From positions 298,199 through 362,198 of the forward strand of contig CAUYUJ010015504.1 in the NCBI GenBank assembly GCA_963575745.1: DNA of 64,000 nt, in the 5' to 3' direction. The position numbers were made by a program, and so were the translations under genes. The stretch is from Prorocentrum cordatum (Eukaryota; Sar; Dinophyceae; Prorocentrales; Prorocentraceae). Numbering within the stretch: position 1 is the first letter of the stretch; each line of letters begins with the position of its first letter. Positions 1 to 11,198 of this stretch are shown piece by piece. Under the pieces are notes generated by a model, which was not told the DNA's origin, did no database searches, and saw nothing but the letters and a program-made list of their open reading frames with translations.

Positions 1-345
1 TTCATACGAATGTGCGCCGCGCTAAGACGAGAACCACATTTCGAAAACGACCCGCCCTCAATCCGTGAAGCCCTTGCAATGTTTTAAACCGATTGTGCGC
101 CGCGCTAAGGCGAAAGCCACATTTTGAAAAGGAACCACCCTCAATCCGCGAAGCTCTTGCAAATGTTTCCAAAGAATGCGCGCAGCGCCAATGCGAGAGC
201 CACATTTCGAAAACCACCCGCCCTCCATCTGCGAAGCTGTTGCCAATTCTTAAGCTTCAAAATCATAGCTGATGAGGAAGTCTCATGCGAAACGCCCAGT
301 TCGCCCTAAAAACTGGCCTCGGGGTGCGACAGGGAGAAGTTATTG
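1..345 (+). repeat. degenerate ~82-bp tandem repeat block, copy A
   Basis: About three units, each opening with a GTGCGCCGCGCTAAG-like word (near 12, 93 and 177), then a CCACATTTTGAAAAC-like word and a CCGCCCTCAATCC-like word. A tail follows that ends in GGGAGAAGTTAT. The same units and tail occur at 29058-29475, so this is a dispersed family. Short frames through it repeat with the units and are not taken as genes. Confidence 0.75.
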
Positions 346-943
346 ATAAGGAAAAGGGAATGGTGGAGGAGGAGGAGACAGGGAAGGAGGAGCAGGAGGA
401 GGAGGAAAAGGAGGTGGAGCAGGAGTAAGAGGTGATGTGATGAGATGAACCAGCGGCCTGAAGCTATTTAGTTCTTCGGCGGAGCAGGAGGAAGCGGAGG
501 AGGACGAGGATGAGGAGAAGGGGGAGGAGGGGGATGAGGAGGAGGAGGAGGAGGACGCAGACGCAGACGCAAACGCAGACGCGCGGGTCCGCCGGCCGGC
601 GGGCCAGCAAGCCCCAGAGGGGCGGCACGGGCGGGCCGGAGCCCAGTCGCAAGCATGTGAACTTCACGAAGTCGCCTTCGATGTCTGCCCATAATTTGGA
701 AGTTGTTGCACTCTGTAGCCATGTGGCGGGTGCGTTTCAAAGCAAAGCCTTCTGTAGAAATTCTGTGATGTCGTCACTCCGCCGTTTTCGCTGCCCGCCT
801 TGTCGGCGTCGTGCTGACCGGGGGTCATGGATATCAGGTTCCCATGCCGCCGCCAATCGGGCCCAACTGTGGTGTGGCTGTGTAGCAACTCGCCCAGCCC
901 ATCTCCATTTACGCTGGTGAAATATTGTAACCAATTCCTAAGC
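346..943. other. low-complexity and unassigned sequence
   Basis: GGA-rich microsatellite tracts lie around 360-430 and 485-560, with a GCAGAC repeat near 555-580. From about 600 to 943 I see no convincing gene. A minus-strand frame runs through here but crosses the element border at 943/944, so it is not conserved. Confidence 0.5.
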
Positions 944-1377
944 TTATATAGTTCCGATCCGCTCAGTTCTGCAAAATACTGAAAAGCTGAAAATATCCCA
1001 AAAATACTCCCAGAATGCACTTTGGACACTTATGTTAAAATACTCCAAAAATACTTTTGGAATTATCAAAAAATCCTTTTGTAAAACTCAATTATCTGAT
1101 CGATGCACCAGGGCCGCATCTACTCATGATAGCGGTACACGGCATAGCACGGCCAATAGAAACATCATATCATCATCACCTAAACAATAGCATGGCATAG
1201 CGTTTCCTAACACCGTAGGATATGTAACATACCATGGCATACCACAACACAATACCATAACATGGCATTGCGTAGCCACCTACAATATAAACGCGCCCAG
1301 CAGATCGCGAGGATGTCTCGAGCGATGCGCTGGTTCCAGCATCCCCAGGGGGGAGCCGCCAGGGGGGTAGGACAATC

Positions 1378-1515
1378 CCCCGTCACCCTCCCCGACGGCC
1401 TGTTCCGACGGCCTTTCCCGTCACTTGCTGTTTTGGATCGAACCCTTCCCGACGGCCCTTCCCGACGGGCCCTCCCCGACTGCCCTTCCCGACGGGCCCT
1501 TCCCGACGCCCGTCA
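1378..1515 (+). repeat. CCCTTCCCGACGGG leader repeats before ORF1
   Basis: Several imperfect repeats of CCCTTCCCGACGGG and CCTTCCCGACGGCC stand directly upstream of the ORF1 start. The same array precedes ORF1 at 21009-21150 and 54180-54317. The flanking word ATGTCTCGAGCGATGCGC (1314) is conserved too. A G-run upstream of the array differs in length between copies and shifts any reading frame, which argues for a leader or regulatory role rather than coding. Confidence 0.6.
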
Positions 1516-1545
1516 CGACAGGCGCTTCTGACATTTAACCCACCG

Positions 1546-2427
1546 ATGATACGCCCAGAAGCTGACCAAGAACAATGTGAAGCCAGCTCAGATGATGTTG
1601 CTTTGTGGGGGCACTACGGAGACCTCAACATGCGTTCGCTGGACAAATCAGGCTACTGGACTCGGGAAGGCCGCTGGGTACCCCCTGACAACGCGGCCCA
1701 GACAGCAACGGCAGACAACCAATCCCAGACGGCAGCAGCCCGACAGGGCGCACCTTCGGATTCTTCCAGCAGCATGAGCGTCATCAGCATCACCAGCAGC
1801 GACGACAGCTCAGGGCAATCCTCTTCGGCGGCACCAGCAGCCTCCCCATCGGCGGCAACAGCGCCATTACCAGCAGCACTAGCGACCTCATCGGCGACAG
1901 CCTCACCAGCAGCAGCGACGACAGCCTCACCAGGGCAATCCTCTTCGGCGGCACCAGCACCATCAGCACCAGCAGCGCCATCGACCTCGTCGCCAGGGCA
2001 ACCCTCTTCGGCGGCACCAGCACCACCAGCACCAGCACCAGCAGCGCCATCGACCTCGTTCAACGTCGACGTTGGGCCATCAAATGCGCCAGGCAAGATC
2101 ACTTACTATGCAAGTCGTGGAGGTCGCTTTGAAGCAACGTGTTTCTTTCATGGAGGCCTGTGCCGCCGCTCGAGGACAGCGACGTCGCCAAAAGGTAAGC
2201 GACTCCTTTCTAATCCTGGTCAGGGCCGTTGCGTCGGTGAGCTCATTGCGTGGTTGAAGGTTGGGCCGACGCTCTCGCGAGAGCAGCATGTGAGTTACAA
2301 TCCAGATAAGATAGCGCGAGTTCTGGCCAGGTCCGAAGCAAAACAGTCGGCCCACGCTCAAGCAATCCTTTCGTGCGAGCGCCCGAAGAGCGCAGACTCA
2401 GACAGCGAGCCCGAGGGGCCGTTCTAG
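1546..2427 (+). CDS. element ORF1 protein, 293 aa, function unknown
   Basis: I do not recognise a named family. An N-terminal block (residues 1-52) contains WGHYGDLNMRSLDKSGY and GRWVP. A linker of roughly 120 residues is almost all Ser, Ala, Pro and Thr, with repeated QSSSAAPA words. The C-terminal domain (172-293) starts FNVDVGP, continues GKITYY and GRFEATC, and carries C199 and C206 (C-x6-C) followed by a basic patch, C229 in NPGQGRCVGEL, and an acidic tail ending SEPEGPF. The C-terminal domain is kept in diverged relatives at 21180-22040 and 14237-15038, the N-terminal block in the former only; the linker drifts. The first ATG in the frame is used. The frame has no intron here. The Cys pair and basic patch could bind metal or nucleic acid, but that is inference. 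It differs from the 54348 copy by one synonymous change (2196) and one Ser/Thr change (2371). Confidence 0.7.
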   Translation: MIRPEADQEQCEASSDDVALWGHYGDLNMRSLDKSGYWTREGRWVPPDNAAQTATADNQSQTAAARQGAPSDSSSSMSVISITSSDDSSGQSSSAAPAASPSAATAPLPAALATSSATASPAAATTASPGQSSSAAPAPSAPAAPSTSSPGQPSSAAPAPPAPAPAAPSTSFNVDVGPSNAPGKITYYASRGGRFEATCFFHGGLCRRSRTATSPKGKRLLSNPGQGRCVGELIAWLKVGPTLSREQHVSYNPDKIARVLARSEAKQSAHAQAILSCERPKSADSDSEPEGPF

Positions 2428-3247
2428 GCGATCGGCCGCGCCGAAAACAAGCCCAGAGGCAGCCGTGCATCATTGCCTGTTTCGGCCCGCCCCTGGCCAT
2501 CGCAAGGCCCGTGCATCCTGCCATGTGGGCCCGCCCATTGCCATTCTATTGTTCTGGAAAGTCCGTTGCGGAGTTGCTGGCCCAGGGCCCAGGGCCTTGT
2601 ATCCTTACATCGCGCTCGTGATATGAGATCGTTGGGTTGGATTGCATTGCGTTGGGTGCCCATCCACCCCATGCCCCCGCATGCTGAATCCGTTGTCAAG
2701 AGTCTTCCCAGCGTGCTTGAATCGGATTGGATTGCGTGCCTACCTGTTCCCCGTGTTCCTGGATTGTATACGCACCCCTCCAATATTGCATGATTCATCC
2801 GAAACGCTTCGCGTGCCAGCCCGTCCAGAAACGATGCCCATGATGGGCTGCTTGGAAGAAGCTCTTGGGGCAATCTTGCACACTACCATGTTGGTCCCTC
2901 TCGGGGCTATTTCGGGAGATGTATTGGCCCGCCCCCGTCTGCCCTGAGTGTTGAGCAATCTTGGAAGCCATCTCACTGCTCCTTGGTGAGGGTGATCGCG
3001 GGGCCACCTTGGGGCACCTTAGGGGGTTCCAATTACCGTACCCTCGCCACCCCCTTGGGCGAACTGTTCTCACGCATATTGGGTTTTTCTCTCTTCCACC
3101 ACCCACCATTCCCATTCGGGGGTTGTTTCATCGCCCCCCGAACCCCCCGCCCCTGCGGTCTGGACGGCGAGGGGCCAGTTGCACTTTTGTTGGGGTCCTC
3201 GCCGTTTTGGTTCGTTGCGGCTTCGAAGCCTCGTCGCCCCCGCGCGC
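2428..3247. other. spacer between ORF1 and ORF2
   Basis: About 820 bases with no convincing gene. The first ~550 bases (to about 2975) are conserved in the third copy at 22041-22594, then homology to that copy stops. This marks a module border. Overlapping short frames on both strands are shadows. Confidence 0.55.
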
Positions 3248-6200
3248 ATGGATATAGCGCCCAGGTTGGGCGACAGGCGCGGCGGCGATCTCGTCGTTGC
3301 GAGGGCGGCCGCGGCGGAGAGCAAGCGCCAGCGTAGAGAGTTGGCGAAGCAGGAGAAGTTGTTTTCAGAGCAGTGTGCGGTGCCACGCCTTGTGATCAAG
3401 CAGAGCTTCTCGGGAGGCTCGTTCCTTTTGCAGCCGCCGCTCATCGACCACGTCGGGAACTTGTTGGCACGTTGCAGGCAGCAGGGCGATTGGGGAGCGG
3501 AGAGTGGTGGAGACATTCGCAGAGTCGCTGACCTTATTTTCAATACGCTGGACTAGTATCGCAGCTTCAACTATAAACATCAGGTCGAAGGCGGTCGGCG
3601 TTAGTGGAAAGTGTCTCGAGGAATCGACCAAGAAGCTGTGCGCCGCGACTTGGCATCTGGATCGGTTCCGCCGCCGCTTGTTCGGACAGGCAGCTGTAGC
3701 CAACACATCTATCAGAGCCCTGCAGTTCGTGGACAGCGTTGGGTACGACGAAACTCCATTAAGACTCAGGGATGCCACGCGGAAAACCGACAGAGACGTT
3801 AATGCTGATGGTAGGCCTCTGCCGAAATCGGTATTGGACATGTTACCACCAGACTTGGGTTCGATTCCCACCAAGGTGTTCCAGACGCAGCAGAGATTCG
3901 GCATGTTGTTCGCGCGCGGCCCTCCAGGCGATCTGCAATCTTACACCATAGTCATTGGTCGGACAACGGCCCAGATCCAGCCCCTATGGCGGAACACGCC
4001 AGGCTGTATCATGGCTGCCCTGAGAGATACGTGCGCCATGTCGCTCACCGAGTGCCAGTTTAAGGAGTTTAGCCGCGTCGCCACCGTGGACCGACACCCG
4101 AGCAATCTGTGCGTCGAGCGCCGCATCAATCGCAGGACACAGAGACGGTTTGGAAATTGGAAGTCTCTCCTTTTCAAATGTGAACAGCACATGTTGCAGA
4201 GTGCGCGGGTATTGGCAACGTGGAAGTTCTCCCCCGCCATCACGGGTATGATCAACGTGGCGTTGTCGCTGGACCACCAGAACCATTTAGCGGTATTCAA
4301 ACAATGCATGTACGAAGTCCTGATGCACCGTTGCAAGGTAATCGACACGCCTCCCAGCCCAGAGGCAATGATGAGGAAAAGATTGATTTTGTCGTGGTTC
4401 GTATCTAAGCGATCTAGCAGTCACATAATTGTGCGGGGTCTGCTTGACTTGTTAGCGTCGGGGGATTGGAACAGCAGAAGGTTGGAGATCTACGTTCCAC
4501 CTGGCACTGAGTATGACGAGCAGTCGTTGTTCAGTACAGTTGCGAGCGGCATTGCGAAGGCTCTCGTGTTCAAGAATTTCACGGTGTACCAGCGGAAGAA
4601 ATGGATGGGCGCAGACGAGGCGTGCTGCGAGTTCGCGCTGCCCCTTCTGTTAGGGAACGTGCTGGTTGAGGCGTACACGGTTTTCTGCGATCGCCTCAAG
4701 GGCTTGCCATATCGACCTGATGCGCACCATCCAGGTGGCGGTGCTCCAGCGGCAGCCGCGCTCGGCGCCTTGCTCGACGCTGGAGCCCTCCCCGACGAGG
4801 AGGCGATGGAGGCTCGGCGAGACGATGCAGTCATCGACCCGAGGGGGCTGGCCCCCATTGCCGTAGCAGCGGCCGAGGTCGCGAGGAAGCGCAAGGTAGC
4901 TTTGGATTGGCTGACGGACAGGTCCAGAACTTCGCCATGTTCCCAGGTCGTGGTGCTCAAGATGATACTGTCTATCTTGCAGACAATGCAGGCGGAGGAG
5001 CTCTACATCGGGTCCAAGAAGTGGGAGCGGCGCGAGGAGGCGAAAGCTGCGCGGCTGGCAAGGCAACCCAATACGGGCAAACTGCTTCGCACATACGCAG
5101 TGTTGGTGCACGCGGAAGGCGAGATCGAAGCCCGAGCATTGAAGAGAATGCGGACCCTTCTTTTCGAGCATCGCATTTGGATACTGCTGCGAGATGAAGA
5201 TATGACAAACGATTTGAAAGCAGCAGCATTTACAAGCTTATCGTCGGCAGGGGCCTACATCGAGGACTTGATCGCGGGCCCGCATTCCCAACCACCGTGG
5301 ACTTTGTTTCTCGTGCTTGCCCATCCCGAGCTCGCAGACGCAATCCAGCAGACGCCGACATGTCAATTGGACAGATGGAGTAGGAAATTCTTGGAAAGAA
5401 ATGACCTCCGCACAGACGAGGCCAAAATGAAGCTCTTGGTGCACGCCATCCTCATTTCAACGAACACTGATCACCTCGAGGTCTCGAACGCACATATTCG
5501 TAGGATTGTGAAAAAGCATGTGCAATGCAGGCAGTCTGATCCAATTGGGCTCGGTACGAAATGGATTGCTTCTTGCATTCGCAAATGGAGTACGGCGTCA
5601 GGAGATTCTGTGGGTTCTGGGGCAGACACCGAGGGCACCGACGAGCACAATCCTGGCGGTCCAAAGCGGCGGGGTGGCGGCGGAGCATGGCATGCTTTCG
5701 TGAGGAAGCAGAGGAGTAATGATCTGGCAGAGGTTGGTCGCCTGTATCAGGCCCTCAAGAACACCGTCGGTTCTGAGGTGATGGAGCAGTGTATCGCGGA
5801 GGGCAAGGCGGCCACAGAGAGGCGGAAAAAGGGGGAACCAGGGTTCGGCATGAAGCGTAGCAAGGTCGATCGCATGCAAGAGCAACGGTACTTGGTGGGC
5901 AAGCTGTCGGGGGTCGATCCTGAGAGTGCAGTCGAGAAGTTGGTTAGCGACGCGCAGACGTATTCCTACGATGTCGCCGAGACGATGCTGCTGACCAATA
6001 GATTGCGCTCTGCTCGTAATGCAATGCGACGCGATGAGGAAGCGAAGGACTCCAGGGACATTGCCGCCTTCGAGGCAGATGCGGCCCGAGCTCGTCTGGA
6101 CGAGCTCGCCAGTCAGCTGCCCGAGACTGCCCACCATGTTTCAGGACTGAGAGTGGTCCCTGGCCCCATCCACGGCATGAGGGTGATGGAAGTCGACGTT

Positions 6201-6812
6201 GGGGCGGCTGCGGCAGATGCCACGGAGTTGATTCAGTACATGAATGATATGAAGTTCCATCAGAAGAATTTCATGGCATCCTTGAGTAATCATTGGAACT
6301 TCCTTCACAGGACGATGCGCGACGAAGTCGAGGATGCAGCCAAGTCGAGCGATGAGGAGGAGGAGCATCGCCATGGTTGCTGCTGGGGCCTGGGCGTCTG
6401 CATATGCTCGGATGCTGGGGTGCAGCTATGGCGTTTTCGGAACTCCGTGCTGCTCGCCATGAAGGCCATGTGCCCGAGGAGCGGGTGCAACCGCAGGCAG
6501 CTGCTCAAGGACGGTCACATCGTCCTGCGATTCGAGTCGTCGCTTGCTGACGGTGCAGATGATGCTTTGGCTGACTTCTGGGGTCTCGACACGGACGTCC
6601 GCTATTGGCACGTCAGCAGCCAATCCTTGGCGCCATTTACGCCGCGCGTGCAGGAGATGATCGTGGCCAGTGATGAGGATGCACTTGGCGCCAACCGAAG
6701 GGGAGATGAGATTGCACTCAAGGTGGGTCGTGCGAACTGGGGCGCGGGGGCATGTGGTTGGGGCCCAGAGCTACAGAGCCACATCTTGTTCCATGGGACC
6801 CCTGGTGCTTAG
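3248..6812 (+). pseudogene. element ORF2, copy 1, frameshifted
   Basis: Counterpart of the intact 1188-aa ORF at 56050-59616. The ATG at 3248 opens the same frame, but two T are missing after GGAC at 3551-3553 compared with copy 2. This creates a TAG at 3554-3556 after 102 codons. The rest of the frame is open from there to the stop at 6812. Three amino-acid differences from copy 2 were noticed near 6088, 6097 and 6326 (Arg/Gln, Leu/Arg, Glu/Asp). The lesion could be real decay or an assembly error; no splice pattern that would remove it was evident. See the copy 2 entry for domains. Confidence 0.75.
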
Positions 6813-7479
6813 CTTGCCCCCATCATCAATTCCATTGGCGATGTCCACGAGGGCAGTCTGGGGGTCTGGAGGAGCGGCGCTGGTCGCGGGCACTAGCATG
6901 TTCAAGCAATAGCGCCGACAATGGTGAAGTGAGGCCTTCGGGTGGCCTCTGGGCTCTTGGCTCTTGGCCCGTGGTGCTATCTTGGGCCTTGGGATCTTGG
7001 GTATTTGGTTTTGTGCACTATTTGATAGATTCGGGCTTTTGCCACCCCCACCATTGGGGCTCTCCTTGATCTCCTCGGGAGCTTCGGGCGATTTTCTGAG
7101 TTGTAGCCTGTAGGCCTGTAGGCTGTAGGCTGTAGGCTGTAGGCTGGAACGGTGGTTCATTAGTTTGCGCATCACCGCTCGGATGTGGCATAGCGCACAA
7201 CATCACGTTTGGGGCATCTTGTTGCACTCTTGGGTCATGGCGTCTTGGCTCTAGGGTCTAATGTCTAATGTCTAATGTTTAGGGTTTAGGGTCTAGGGTC
7301 TAGGGTCTATGGCCCTCATGGTGCCACCTGGAGCCTGGCCCCCCCCCCCCCCTGGAGCTGTCTCTGCACGCATCGCACCCTTCTGAGGCATCGCGATCTT
7401 GGGGCAATCTTGAGGCATCATTGGCTTATGGGGCCCATCGGTAGCGACACTGTGATAAAGAATAGTGCGCAGGGAACGT
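6813..7479. other. non-coding spacer between ORF2 and ORF3 with heptamer arrays
   Basis: Contains GGCTGTA heptamers (about 7106-7147), the telomere-like heptamer array described separately, and a C-run near 7340. No gene is supported. Confidence 0.6.
7250..7312 (+). repeat. telomere-like heptamer variant array
   Basis: Nine consecutive 7-mers in exact register: TCTAGGG, three TCTAATG, two TTTAGGG, two TCTAGGG, then TCTATGG. TTTAGGG is the telomere repeat reported for dinoflagellates and plants. The array is kept in copy 2 at 60054-60116. Confidence 0.8.
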
Positions 7480-8160
7480 ATGTATTATTATGTCTGGTGT
7501 TTTCTAAGCTATGGGCCCCGAGCCGCATGCCCGCTGCGCTCTCGGAAGGCAGCGACTGATTGGTGCAACCTGTATGTGATGGCTGAGCGGTTTTCGTTCA
7601 ACCTGAACTGGCGCATGTCCTTGTTGGAGCTCGTCACGCACGGGCGTTCATGCCCTCGTTTCCAGCCCGCGGTGCCTCTCTTCAAAGAGTTTGACCCGCC
7701 CGTGGAGCAGCGACAGGTATGGCCTACAGTGCCGCGCAGCAGGGGTCGTCCTGGACCTCGGGGCGGCCGTGGTGGAGGTGGAGGCGACGGCGATGGCCGC
7801 GGGCGCGCGCGCGGCCGCAGCGGTGCCCGCGGGAGAGGGCGAGGGCGCCGCGGGCGCGCCGCTGCCGCGCCTGCCGCGCCCGCGCCGCCGCCAGAGGCGG
7901 GGCGCGGGGCTGGGGCGCGCGGCCGCGGCCGCGGTGGAGGCGACGGCTACGTGCATGAGCCGTGGCTGGAGGGCTCGGACGTCGGCTCCGATGACGGCAT
8001 GGGCGGCGGAGACGACGTGCGCGTCGGTGCACACTTCGACGAGCGCGACGAGGCCGAGGGGTCAGACGTCGGCTCCGACGGCGCGGGCTCGGGCGTGAAT
8101 GATTCAAGCTCGGACGGATCTTGGGAACAGCACGGCTCCGACGAGGAGCTCGGTCTTTAA
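7480..8160 (+). CDS. element ORF3 protein, RG-rich then acidic, 226 aa
   Basis: Not recognised. An N-terminal part of about 85 residues looks globular, with aromatic words such as MYYYVWCF and ERFSFNLNWRMSLLELV. Residues ~87-163 are an Arg/Gly/Ala-rich tract with many RGR, RGG and GRG words. The tail from 164 to 226 is rich in Asp, Ser and Gly (GSDVGSDDG). RG-rich tracts often bind RNA or nucleic acids; that role is inference. The first ATG in the frame is 7480; an ATG at 7579 (MAERFSF) is an alternative. The frame is identical in copy 2 at 60284-60964. Codon choice in the RG tract is extremely GC-rich, so part of the frame could be open by composition alone. Confidence 0.5.
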   Translation: MYYYVWCFLSYGPRAACPLRSRKAATDWCNLYVMAERFSFNLNWRMSLLELVTHGRSCPRFQPAVPLFKEFDPPVEQRQVWPTVPRSRGRPGPRGGRGGGGGDGDGRGRARGRSGARGRGRGRRGRAAAAPAAPAPPPEAGRGAGARGRGRGGGDGYVHEPWLEGSDVGSDDGMGGGDDVRVGAHFDERDEAEGSDVGSDGAGSGVNDSSSDGSWEQHGSDEELGL

Positions 8161-11100
8161 TTGCACCAGCCCACCTCCCCCATCCTTCCGATTTCGGATT
8201 GGGTGAGGGGAGGGACATGCACGGGGGGCGGGGGGTAGGGTAGGGTCAATCCGTCAAGCCGTCAAGCCAGCTCGAGCGAGTCAAGCATTGCATGCCCAGT
8301 CCCACCCGCCCTCCCACAACATGAGAAACAGTGATGAGTTGGACGCGGTGGTAACGGGATGGGAAATCTGTGGGGCGGGGTGTAGTGTGTAGTGGGTATG
8401 GGGCGGGGCGGGGTAGAAGGGGGGAAGGCTGCGGGAAGCGGCGGGAGGAGCGGATGAGCGGTGATCATGATGGTGGGGGCGGAATGCGATGGGGAGGATG
8501 GGGGAGGGGGGGGGGGGGGAAGGGGATACGGATGCGATGAGGGCCCGAGCAGGTTGGGGGAGAGGGGCGAGGGAGGGGCGATGCGCGAAGTAGCATTGGG
8601 AACTAGGAACTATGACGCTAGGTGATAGGAGCTAGGAACTAGGAGGCAGGGCAATGATTGATAATTGGTGAAGCGCGTGGGGTAATGCAACGCGGAAGGC
8701 TTGGGGCTACGGGCTAGGGGCTAGGGGCTGGGAAGATTGCGGGGATCGTGGAGATGGGGTGCCGATGAGGGCGATGATGAGGGGGATTGCGAGGGGCGAG
8801 GAGGAGGGCAAGGGCGGGGAAGAGGGGGTTGCAGGATGATGGGTAGGAGGAAAGGGGGTAGGGCACGGTGGAACTCAAAGAGGCAGGCGGCCCGCCCTCC
8901 CCAGACAAATCCGCCCCCCTCACCCTCTCCCCCCCACCGCCCCCACCCACCGCGCCATTCCCGCCTCAGGAGACTGACGACTCGGGGTTGTCGTGGAGGG
9001 GGGACACGGAGGAGGAGGACAGCGAGGAGCACGAGGAACAATATAACGGCTTTTCGGTCATTCCGCTGCCCCTCGGGTTCGCATTGATGGTGGTTTCGCC
9101 TCAGCGCCTCAGCACATGTCACGCTCCAGCTCCTGATGTGGGCGGGGGGCTTCAGAATTGCGCGGTCGCGGTAGCGCGCGCGCGCTTTTCGAATTGCGCT
9201 TTCGGCTCGGCGCCAGTCTCGCCCCTGCCACTCTGCTGCCCTGCAGCCGCGTGTTGCGATTGCCACTCTTCTGTGTCCCTCTGGCGGTGGCTGCGCGGTT
9301 GACCCCCCCCGCCATGCACATATACGTTGCGCAGCTCGTGCGTCGAATTTGTCGGCGGCGTGCGCGTTGCTCGCCCGATTATGCGGAAACGTGTCCGCGG
9401 CGGGCGGCCGCCGCGTACTGTATGTTTCGCGCGCGCGCGTTAAATTCTTAACGCTTCGTGTAACCCGACCAGCATATTCAGAAGCCATGCCCATGAGAGT
9501 TGACGGGAAATGCCAAGAAGGGACACATATAATGAACCAAAGTGCCAAAGTGGGCAAGGCGAGAAGGGTGGTCAGGGTGTTGGAATGTTGGAGTGTTGGA
9601 GCCCTCTCTGAGCTCTTTTGGAAGGTCTTTGGGCCCTCTTGGGGTTGTTGGGCGGGCGGGGGGGGGGGAGCGGGGTTGGGGGGGGGGGATGGGGGGGGCA
9701 TCGGGGCCCTCTTGATGCCCTCCTGGGGCTCTCTTAGGGGCTTTTTGGGAGCCCTGGAGGGCCTCTTGGGGCTGTCGTGGAGGGTGTCGGTTAAAAGATG
9801 TGGCGTCTTCCCGTGGTGTTCCCCTCTGGGGCAATCAAGATAGCCCCTTGGGGCGTTCTTGGGCTTCTGTTGGGGCGCTATTGGGCGCTCTTGGGGTCGT
9901 CATAGGGGCCTCGTGGGCTCTTCTTGGGGCTTTCCTATGCCATCTTAAGGCTTGAGAAGCGCATCGGAAGAGAAACGGCGAGGGAGCACACATGGTAACA
10001 TTTCCTTGCGTTTGTTGAAGGTGTTGAGTCTTGGCTTCTCGGGGGGGTCCTGAGGGGTCTGCAAGAGCACCTTCAACCGTCTTGTGTCTTGTGGCCCTCT
10101 TAAGGCCTTTTGGAGGCATGGTGGAGCTCATCTTGAGCGACCTTGCACTGTCTTGAGCCATCTTGGAGGCCATCCATGAGCCCTCTTGGAGCAATCTATG
10201 GGTATCTTGTGCGGCCCACCCCCTCGCGGGGACCCCCGTCCAGGTCCAGGGGAGGGGGTATGGGGAGGGGTAAACCCGTCCCCGAAGGGGAAGGAGGGGT
10301 TGTGGAAGGGGAAACAGGAACATCGTTAAACCGTCTGTCGCCCAAAGGGCTGGCGGGATTTTAGCTTTTAGCGGCTGGTGGTTGCGGGCAGAAGTGCCTT
10401 GGGTGTTGGCTTGAGGCTTGAATTTGATGTGCACGTATTTCGATATTCTGGCAGTTTTGTTTTAGGCTTTCGGTAGTAGGTAGTAGGTAGTAGGTAGTAG
10501 GGTTTAAGTGTTGCGTTTACGCGTTTACGCGTCGGGCGTAGGCTTAGACCGGGCTCCGTTGCAGGTGTAGGTGCGTAGGTTTTGTAGGGCTTGCCACAGC
10601 GCCACCAGCCGTGTACATACAATGCAATGTAGGGTCTCAGCGAGCGCTTTGTATTTATTGCGCTCATGTTTGTTTCTTGTAGCTTGTAGCCTGTAGCCAG
10701 CGCTGACCGCTTGCGACCATTTGCTGCCCACGTTGTCCTTGCTGCGGCCCCGACGCAGATGCGCGGAAAGGCGCGCGGCAGATGTTGCCATGAAAACCTC
10801 GGGCCCGCCAGTGCCTAAGACCGCGCGTGCGCTCGCTGTTGCGCGCGGTTTGTTGTTAGGTCTGGCAATGGTAGGCTTGTGATCAGCGCTGGCAGGCACT
10901 CGCGCAAAGTCGCAAGTATACTGCGCTGCACTGCCATTATTTCACGCGCGCGGCGTTGGTTCACAAGCCGATGCGCCGCGCAGTGCCACGTCGCCGTATG
11001 CGGCATGCTTACAGGCATCCGCGGCGTGGGAAACATGTTCTGAATATGCAGCCTCGCCTGGCCGTTCTTGCGCGCTGGTACATCGACGCATTCGCCTGGC

Positions 11101-11198
11101 GGAAGTTGCCTTGCATGAGCCGTTGATGTTGGGCCGTGGGCCACGCGGCAATTCGGCAAATGGCTCGCGCGCCCCAGCCGCCAGCATCGCAGCAGCCC
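8161..11198. other. non-coding right part of element copy 1
   Basis: G-rich low-complexity sequence (8220-8900), a poly-G run near 8505, an array of GGGGCCTCTTGG-like 10-12-mers around 9600-9960 and GGTAGTA heptamers near 10474-10502. Frames of 100-325 residues occur on both strands but are proline- or repeat-driven. No difference from copy 2 was noticed over this whole stretch. Confidence 0.6.

Larger units (their letters stand above)
944..11198 (+). mobile_element. large dispersed element, copy 1 (right end not defined)
   Basis: This stretch matches 53746-64000 almost base for base (offset 52802, then 52804 after a 2-base indel). The left border is sharp: homology starts at TTATATAGTTCCG, and the bases before it are unrelated in the two copies. 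It contains ORF1 (1546-2427), a frameshifted ORF2 (3248-6812), ORF3 (7480-8160) and a long non-coding right part. The end given here is only where copy 2 leaves the window; the true right end may lie further on. I found no inverse copy of the left end nearby, so terminal inverted repeats are not shown. Differences noticed: 2196, 2371, 3554 (2-base deletion), 6088, 6097 and 6326. Confidence 0.85.

Noticed and set aside
664-1029. Minus-strand frame of 121 aa
   Set aside because: It crosses the element border at 943/944 and is absent from copy 2, so it is a chance frame.
3858-3868. GGTTCGATTCC, a perfect tRNA B-box, also at 56662-56672
   Set aside because: It lies inside the conserved ORF2 frame, and no cloverleaf or acceptor stem can be drawn around it.
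8721-9701. Minus-strand frame of 326 aa in both element copies
   Set aside because: Proline-run frame from G-rich low complexity. Conservation between the copies covers the non-coding sequence too and says nothing about coding.
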